Positions 52,901 to 61,900 of a DNA stretch of 64,000 nt are shown one piece after another. Each line of letters begins with the position of its first letter. Position 1 is the first letter of the stretch. Both the position numbers and the translations under genes were made by a program. Source of the DNA: Leptasterias polaris (Eukaryota > Echinodermata > Asteroidea > Forcipulatida > Asteriidae); the NCBI GenBank assembly GCA_037783415.1, contig JAZGTN010000015.1, forward strand, positions 4,103,001-4,167,000. The letters are read 5' to 3'. The notes beneath the pieces were generated by a model. That model made no database searches, was not told where the DNA came from, and was given only the letters and a program-made list of their open reading frames with translations.

Positions 52901-55900
52901 CTTTTCAGAAACCCCTTACGCGGATTCGTGATGGTCAAACGGGTTTAAAAATGACCCGTATCGCAGTTTAAAGAGGATGCTGACGCCTCAACAACCATAG
53001 ACTGCAAGGAAAAGGGTTCGCTTTGCAATTACAGCATCTGAAAACAAGCGTTTACATAAGTTTTATGATCGGAGGCGAGCACAAAATTCTTAATTTTTTG
53101 CAATAACCGGAAGCCGAGGTCAAGTTTAATTCTCGGGTTTTCTTCGTTATATTGTTGAATTGGTTTTACTTTCATATTTTGTTATCACTTAGTGTTACAT
53201 TCCCTACATTACAACATGTATAATTTTCTAGGTCATAAACTACGTTAAATTAAAATAATTGACAAAAACAAAATCTCGCCCACGTAAAACTCCATATGGT
53301 TGGGACCGCTATGGTCCCGGAAGTTCGAATGCGGCGCGAGACTTGCACAGTCTACAGGGAGCACATGCTACATGTACTTTTTATTTCAACTATCATTTAA
53401 TAAACCACAAGGGAAACTGCCTTTAAAGCAGAAAATAGAGCTCAGTGAAAAAAATGGTTGGGAACCAAACCATTTTGAAACCTTAAGATGATTCAGCACA
53501 AAACCATGTTTTTGTAGATGGGACTTATTGGACAGAAGCCACGCAGGAATTTCTTCAGACAAGATAATTGAAGATAATGCTCATTCCATTGACATATCGC
53601 TGCATGTATAACTACTGTTTTTGTGAAAAATATCCACAGGCAAGGGATGATGGGGCTCAAACTGCATATGTAATGAAAAGCAATTGTTTTGTTCATTTAT
53701 CACCGACTCAAAAATCCCACAAACTGTATGCTTGGCTTAGGATTAAAAGTGTACTTTGGGGTAAAATTTGTAAAAAAATTGCCTGCGCAGGTTGTTCCTA
53801 CAGTTAATTTCAATTTCAAATTTGGAAAAATAAAAATTTGAAATGTGGATCAGTGGCAGACGAGTGAAATGAACAGGTACACCTGTCATGACATTATTCC
53901 TACTTTAGTCGGCAAAAACATCAGCAAAATTAATACATAATGTGCGGAATTAGCCTTTTTCCTCCATGGTCCACCAAACACTCTGGGCCATGGCACCAAG
54001 TATGCGCATATTTGAGCAACATTCAAAAGATATTTCTTCAAAGCGTTAAAGAAGAACAGCAGCTCAAATAATGTGCTCTAGCTTTAGAGTGACTGCAGCA
54101 ATCAGTAGGCTGATTTTTCAAATGATTTTGTACTTAATTTTGTGAAATATGTTATTAACAGTAGTAAAATGTCAAAAAATAAGGTCACTGAAGACCATTC
54201 AGGAAATCGGATTATTGACATCTATGGTCAATGTATCATCAGTTACCATGAAAGTGCCTAGGGCCTGATTTCATAGAGCTGCTTAAAACACAAAATGTAA
54301 AAGTAGCTAAGCGCAAAACAAATTTGCTTACCAGAGTAGGGTTACCAGCCAAAATACTATATCACACGTACCGTCCATGGTTGGTTTCCTGCAAATTGTT
54401 GCTTTATTAATAGAAGAAATTTTGTAAGCAGCATTTTCTGTTTTAAGGTGACCACCAAAATGAATGCACAGGGCAATGCACTCTTAAAGGAGTATAGTCT
54501 TGAATTCAAACTTTAACCCTAACCCTCCCATACCCTACAAATTCAAACAGGGCAAAGTGTTTAATTTTGTTAGGTTAAGTACAGTGAAGTTAGGATTGGG
54601 TGTTTGATTCTGTGGGATTGTGTATCCTTGCTGACAAGTAATGGTGTTGGAATTTGATTGAGTGGGTATGGTGGATGTGTGAAATGTACATGTCTGGCAT
54701 TGCTCTTTCCTCCATGGTCTAATGAGATAGTTGTTGGATTATGTTATGTTGGGTACTGTGTGATTTCACTGATCAAATTTTTGCACATGCCAAGTGTACA
54801 CACTCCAACAAAATCAAACAAAAAAAGCCTGTTGGAGTTTGTTAGGTTGTGTATCGTCCACCTAAGATTGGGCACAGTTCCCATCTCATGGTAGTATAAG
54901 CTGTTGGAATGTGTTGGGTTAGGGGTGGATTCTAGTAAAAACGCTTTGGGAGTTAGGGTTAAAGATTGCGGTCAGTGACAACTCTATAAATTAAAAGTTA
55001 GATTCAACAACATATGAGTTAAATTTACATTGTCAAAGTTAAATCTAAAATACTATAATGTTTTAACTCCAGATGAATTTAACTTTACGAAGAGTTGTCA
55101 CTCAATAGTTTTTAAAGTGTGTTTACTGTTTACTAACAGGAATTAAATTATGACCATTATATGTTTCTGCATGTATTAGTACATACATGTACATTCCCTT
55201 TAATTTGATAATCGTCACACGTGTACATTGCGTGTAAAGCAGAAATACACAGCAAATATGACACATGTCTACATTTAGATACAGGATACAATGATAACTA
55301 CACGTACGTGCAATTTGTCAAAGCTGTTGGCACATCACATTGTGTGAATCATTTTATCAGCGCATCTCAGATTTGTTGTATTCCTCTCTGGAGAAAAATA
55401 ACTGATATTGTTATATTATCAACCACAAGGTTTAAATTTGATATTTAAATTTTACAAATAATTTTGGGTTGAACAAAGAAAAGTTAACTAGATTGGGACC
55501 TTGAACCTGTAATCATCTTAAGATGAATCTTAGTTCTTGGTGAAATCGACCCCATGATCAATATGGCCTCTGTGGCCTATCTGTGCAAAAGACACTTCCA
55601 TCAGAAAATCTGAAAGGCTAGATGGGAAACTTTTGAAGGGGCACCAAGATCAAGGCCAGGGGCGCCAGTGAAATTCTTTGCAAAAGACGCTTTCATTGTA
55701 AAATCTTAAAGTCGAGGTGGGAAACTTTGGAAGCAGCACAAAAGGGGCAACACATGCCATAGGCCACTGTGGTCCTCCGTGAAATTCCAGGCCTGGCCAT
55801 ATTGGAGTTGGTTTTGAAGGGGCATCGAGACCAATACCAGGGGCACTAGAGGATGGCCTCCTTGGCCTTTGTGAAAGTCTTTGCAATAGACACTTCCATT

Positions 55901-58900
55901 AGAAAATCTGAGGCTAGATGGGAAACGTTTTCATTGGCACCAAAACCAAGAAGGGCCTCCGTGAAATTCCAGGCCTGGCCATTGGAATTTGTTCCCTCCA
56001 AGTTGCACCCCCAAAATTGAAACATATGACGAGTCCCGAACATGCTAAGTTGCCCCCCAAAACAATCCACCAACCAGCTCCAGAATTGTTCAAACTCAAG
56101 GGCAGATCTATTTTGGTTTGTTTACCAACAGCATGCTAGATGACAGATGATTCCCTGTAAATGACAATGACAACATGTGTGATAATCTTGTCAGTCATGC
56201 AAGGACAAATGGTTTACTGTGTTGACATCACTAATTATTGATTCTACTGGGATTGTTAAGGTCATGAATGTCACTATCTAATAAAGAAGAAGAGAATTCT
56301 TGAAATGAGTGGAATTTCAGTTATTTTGTTATCGGTTGGAAACATGTAGAAAAAAGGGCACTTACTTTGGTGAATAATGGGAAAGAGCAGATAATCCAAC
56401 AGGTCTGGAATTTCATTTTTGAGAGGGCACTTTCATTGGAAATCTTGTAATCCAGGCATGGCAAACTTTTGAATGGGAACCAAGGGCAAAATACCGGGGC
56501 AACAGAGGCCACAAGGCGTCCATATAAATCCAAGCCTGATTCAACTGCCATCTTTTCACCGAGTATGACCCAAAACAAAATCTAATATTAATGATAATAA
56601 TACTAGGGCGTATCAAAGTGCTCAGTATTTTTGTCCTGCAAGGAATGTGGGGCTACGTTTTGAAGTATGAGACTTATTCCTTTATAACACCATGTAATGG
56701 TTTACAAGGTGCTGTGGCGCAATAATAATAATAATAATAGTGGCTTCTTATATAGCGCTCATATCCGTCACTCAGTGACGCTCAAGGCGCTTCAACAGTC
56801 AGTATTTTCCTGCAAGGTATATATGTGGAGCTACTTTTTGAAGTTTGAGACCTATTTCTTTACATAGCACCATGTAATGGTTTACAAGGTGCTGTGGCGC
56901 AATATGCAGCCGATCAAACCAAGAACACCGGGGCGGACCCCTTCTCCTAACGATAAGTGCACTGGGTTCTTTTACGTGCATTACACAATACACGGGACCT
57001 ACAGCCTTATGTCCGATCCTAAGGACGCAGCAATAATGGTTAAGTGTCTTGCTTAAGGACACAAGTGTCACGACCAGGACTCGAACCCACACTCTGCCGA
57101 TCAGAAACACCAGAGCTTGAATCTGGTGTTCTTATCTGCTCAGCAAAATAATAATAGGCGCTTTAGTGTCGTGGCCGAGTGTCGTGGCCGAGCGGATAAG
57201 AGCACCGGACTCAAGCTCTGGTGTTTCTGTTCAGCAGAGTGTGGGTTCGAGTCCCGGTCGTGACACTTGTGTCCTTATTAAGCAAGACACTTAACCATTA
57301 TTGCTTCGTCCTTCGGATGGGACGTAAAGCTGTTGGTCCCGTGTGTTGTGTAATGCACGTAAAGAACCCAGTGCACTTATCGAAAAGAGAAGGGGTTTGC
57401 CCCGGTGTTCCTGGTTTGATTGGCTGCATATTGCGCCACAGCACCTTGTAAACCATTACATGGTGCTATGTAAAGGAAATAGGCCTCAAAATTCAAAAAG
57501 TAGCTCCACATATATACCTTGCAGGAAAATATTGACTGTTGAAGCGCCTTGAGCGTCACTGAGTGATGGATATGAGCGCTATATAAGAAGCGATTATTAT
57601 TATTATTATACATTGTATCACAGCATCTTACACTATTACTACACATGTACATATGGCCTTCAGAATTATAAAACCATGTCAACTGCTTTGGATTATTTAA
57701 CAACACTCATTCTATTTTTTCTGTTTCTATTTTTCAGATTACCGTTTTACTACGAAGCTAAAATCCTCTTCATATTCTGGCTCATCTCACCGTGGACGAA
57801 AGGCTCGACCTATCTGTACAGAAAGTTTGTCCATCCAACGTTGAGTAAACGAGAACAGGTGATTATGATAACAGGGGTGCACATCAAATTGTTTTTCCCA
57901 GGATTTAAGAGCAAGCTTTAAGTCATCAAAAGGCTTTGATTTTTCTGGGCAAGGCTTAAGCAAGTGTACACTGTTGGTAATTGTGAAAGACCGGTATCTG
58001 CACTTTATGTGACCCAACATACATGTAGACATGAAATAAACCTGGGAAAATTTAGGCTCTATTAATCATCATAATTACGAGAAAATAGTGAAAAACACAC
58101 ACACAAGAAATATTTAACAATTCTAACGGCATCTATCTGGACTTTGAAAAAGCTTCAAAATAGTACAAACTTTACTGCAAACATCAATGCATTTCATACA
58201 ATTGCAATCCAATCCAGCCCTTACATGTACATTGAGAATCGATCTTGAATAAATTCCCCTACACCTCTCAGCAAATAGGAGAATTTTTTTCAAGGCCTAC
58301 ATGTATATCACCCAAAACACTTCAAGTTGGAAGTCAACAATCTCCAGGTCAAAATTGTGCAACACTGTACCCCCATTATTTGGCTCTCAAATCTATTTAG
58401 TGTAGAATATTTTGAGGGCACACAAACAAATTCACGAGGCCCTTGCTCTTTTTAGTGGGGTGCACCCGTATAAACAATTGTATCAAGAGACAATTGCAAT
58501 GGCTCTAAAGAGTAAAAGCACTATGTAGATTATAATGGGGATGATGAATGGTGAGATAGATCGTTGTTCATTGTTGATGAATTGCAATCCATGTGAATTA
58601 CACTGTGAGCAAATCTAATAGAAGTCCAGTGCATCAGGACAGTCTCATTGTCCTACACAAAAGCTGCCATTTTGCAGTAGTTCCTAATGTGATATATCCG
58701 AGTGTTTAAAAAAAATAATATATCACATTCTGGACTATGGCTGTTAACTAAAATGACATTTCGACATTTCGACATGATGGCTACAGCCACTGCCAAACCC
58801 AAAGCCATAAATGTGGACACGGCCGAAGAAGCACAATCAGTAAAAATCAAGAACAAAATTGTGCAGTACATTTCAGATGTGTATGCGCATATTTTGATTG

Positions 58901-61900
58901 GATATTGGCCTACATGTAGTGCATTCACACCATGGCTGTAACCCAGTTTTTATTGTGATGTTCACTTTGAATGCTTGCTTTATCATAGAGATTAATTACA
59001 TCATTCAACATCTATTGTGTTGCAAGCCAGCTGTAGTTAACAAAAAAACTTGTTTGAAAGCTGTTTTTTTGTCATTTGCTGTTTTTTGTAAGAGTTTGAA
59101 GGAAACAATATTTATTCATCTCTTCTCAACTTATTCTGTCCTCTGGTCAGTTAGTTATGTGTGGTACCTGTAAGTGGTCTGTGGGTGTTGTTTGGGTGTG
59201 GTCAATGGGAGACAAGCTCCATCATAAACCCACCAGATGTGGATCAGTAACAGACCTTTATGACACACTTCAGTATGATAAAGTCCGAAGGGAACCTGAC
59301 TAATTAGTCATGCGCAAGGGAAGTGTATGACACAGGTGCCATGAGCAAGTATCCTTGCCTTAAGTTATTTCGGGCAGTTACTAATCTTCGACTACATTTT
59401 TTTTCTTTTCTTACTTTCGGGGGCTGATAACTAGGTAGAAGTTCTTCTTGTGATCCATTGAAAGCGATTGCCAAAAGAGGTCACCTTTTTTCATTATCTA
59501 GTTCCTGGAGGGGACACTGGCTTGCTGAGCGTTGGGGTTATAAATATACTGGGTTATCTCTTCTGTATGCAAGACATGATTCAAGGGTTGAGAGTCTGGA
59601 AGGATCTTAAATGTTTCCTTTGAGGATTGAGGGTCCATTTATAGCAGAGATGGAACAAAAAGAATTTGAAGTTACTTGTAGTATTTTTATCAGGTCTTGG
59701 CACACAGCCAAAAAGATTGAGACAGATACCAGGGCTGACGTTTCATCTTTGAAAGAGGCATGGCCATTTTCATTTTACAAAGAGACTATTTCTTACAAAA
59801 TCTTGAAAGATGTGAAAAAAAGGGGGGCACTCATGGTCAAAGTCCAGAGGCAATTTACCACACTAGGCAGCCATGGCTCAGGTCAAACAATTTGATCGCA
59901 TCCGTTTAAGTGGAGTCACAAGTGAGTCAAGCAGATAATTGATCAATATGCTATGAGCATTGAGCCTTGTTGACTGTACAGGCACTTTTGTTAGCATCTT
60001 GAATCCAAATAACGATGTCAGGCCTCTGGATTGGAAAGGATCTTGGCAGTTTTAATTCATGGGATACATCCGAGTAAACACAGCGGTCAGAAGAGATTGA
60101 CCAAACTAAAATTTGCCCGTCTGTCATCTGTCAGTTTAATGAATTAGGTTAAAGCTATGTATGTCAAAAGTTGTCAGTTTGATGTATTTGCATCAGCGCT
60201 GAAGTAAATATGGAAATCCCTTTAAGCTGTTTACAGTACCTTGTGCAGGGACGAAAAAGTTTAAACTCTTTTCGGAATTCAGACCTTTTTGTGTCTGCCT
60301 GTTTTTTGATATAAATTTTTATGAGAGATCGCATAACATCAATAGGCCACTTCAAGGTTAGGGCTACACTTAACTGATTTGGGCTGTCGACCCAAATCAA
60401 CTGCCACCAGGGGCTAAACAGGGTTACCCCTTCACAGTCAGTAAGAATGTAGGCATGGGTGTCATCCACTAGGAGCCTGGCTGGTAGAGAATGCACCACC
60501 TTCCCAACAAAAACATGGCTGACTTCAGATTAAAGAAATCCTGCTTAGTAATCTACTTCTCTAGTGCTGAAATCCACTATTTCCAAAGATATCTTTGAAA
60601 TTTCTAACCCTAGGGGCTATCAAAAGGTGGAAATGCCATCAATTCAACATGCCTCCAACATACCTCCTGATATTTGGATCCTAGTTTCAGATGTTTTTGT
60701 CAGCATCGTCTCTCACCCCCGATTGTGCAATACTGGAAAGTCCACTTTCCTGAGAAACTGGCTCTTCCATTGGAAATTAGGACTGTGTTAAAGGACACGG
60801 AAGGAAAGACCAATGAAGTCTTAGGACGGAAATCCATGTGTCCGTCATGCGTTGTGCATAATGCGTAGTGTGCAATGGGTAAAAATTAAAGCATGTGGCA
60901 AGCCATGCACATAATCCCATGTATCTTTATTGCGTACTACGTTATCTGGCGTTTATTTTCATTTTAAAGGATTGCACATTGTGCATTATTACATACAACA
61001 CGACACATTGATTTCCGGCCTTAAGCTTGTGCTACAATATAGTTATTTTCAGTACACTGGTTCCGTCATACATAAGTCTCTGAATATTGGCGTTGTTTCT
61101 GTTTCAGGCCAAATACCTAAGGCAAATGTCACATTTATAAGTATTAATTTTTGTATTTTTCATTTTACGTCCCAGGAAATCGACGAGTATATATCACAAG
61201 CAAGCAACAAAGGGTATGAAGCTCTCAAGAAAGTCAGCCGTGATGGGCTTTCAATCGCTGCAAATGTCGTCATGACATCGGCAATAAGGGCAAGTACACT
61301 ACATACAACAAACTTAACACCAAAATATTGTACAACGGATTTTTATGATTTGAAGGTGAATTTACACTTTTCCCAAAGGTCGCAGTGCACTTTAAAAAAC
61401 AGCTGAAAATGTTTCTTGCGTAACCATACTTCCTGAATGTCAAGAGGTTTGGAGTTGGCTCGTCAGTCTCAAAATAGTGTTTAAATACGACATGTGAGTT
61501 TGAAACTGTACCACTGTTGTATCTCGCTAAAATGTATCCAGAATGTACATGTACACACAAACCTAATGGGGCCAAGTAGATAGATGTTTTAGAAGGAGCG
61601 TCTCTTATGCGAGACATGGCGTTGTTACAGAACCCCTCCTCCTGGATGGGTGACCCTCCATTTGAAATCTGGAACTTTGAGATTACAAACTACCAGAATG
61701 AATTGTTTTACAAATATTGGATGCATGTTCTTATATATTATATTTATATTTTATTTCATCATCACAACAGCGGAAAAACTACTTACTACAGGCATGGCAA
61801 TAAAATATCAAAGTTAAAAAGAAATACAAAAAATTACTTAAAATTGCATTAAAGTTACACGAAATACTATCAAAATAGCAAGAAACACGCGACGTGAATC

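Larger units (their letters stand above)
44519..57737 (+). other. REEP intron 3
   Basis: An intron of about 13.2 kb. It starts with a piggyBac-like derelict, then carries SINEs at 45.8 and 46.9 kb, MITEs at 48.8 and 50.0 kb and a poly-G tract at 50.5 kb. The second copy of the TA-flanked element (52.7-53.4 kb) and a SINE inverted pair (56.7-57.6 kb) follow. The stretches 47.4-48.4 and 49.2-49.8 kb are unassigned. Confidence 0.85.

Noticed and set aside
54511..54540. Interstitial telomere repeat
   Set aside because: Only two CCCTAA-like units, and the mirrored copy at 54950 shows they are the inverted ends of a small element.
60930..61406. A 158-codon frame across REEP exon 5
   Set aside because: Only 61176-61289 is conserved; the rest is intron sequence that happens to stay open around the true exon.
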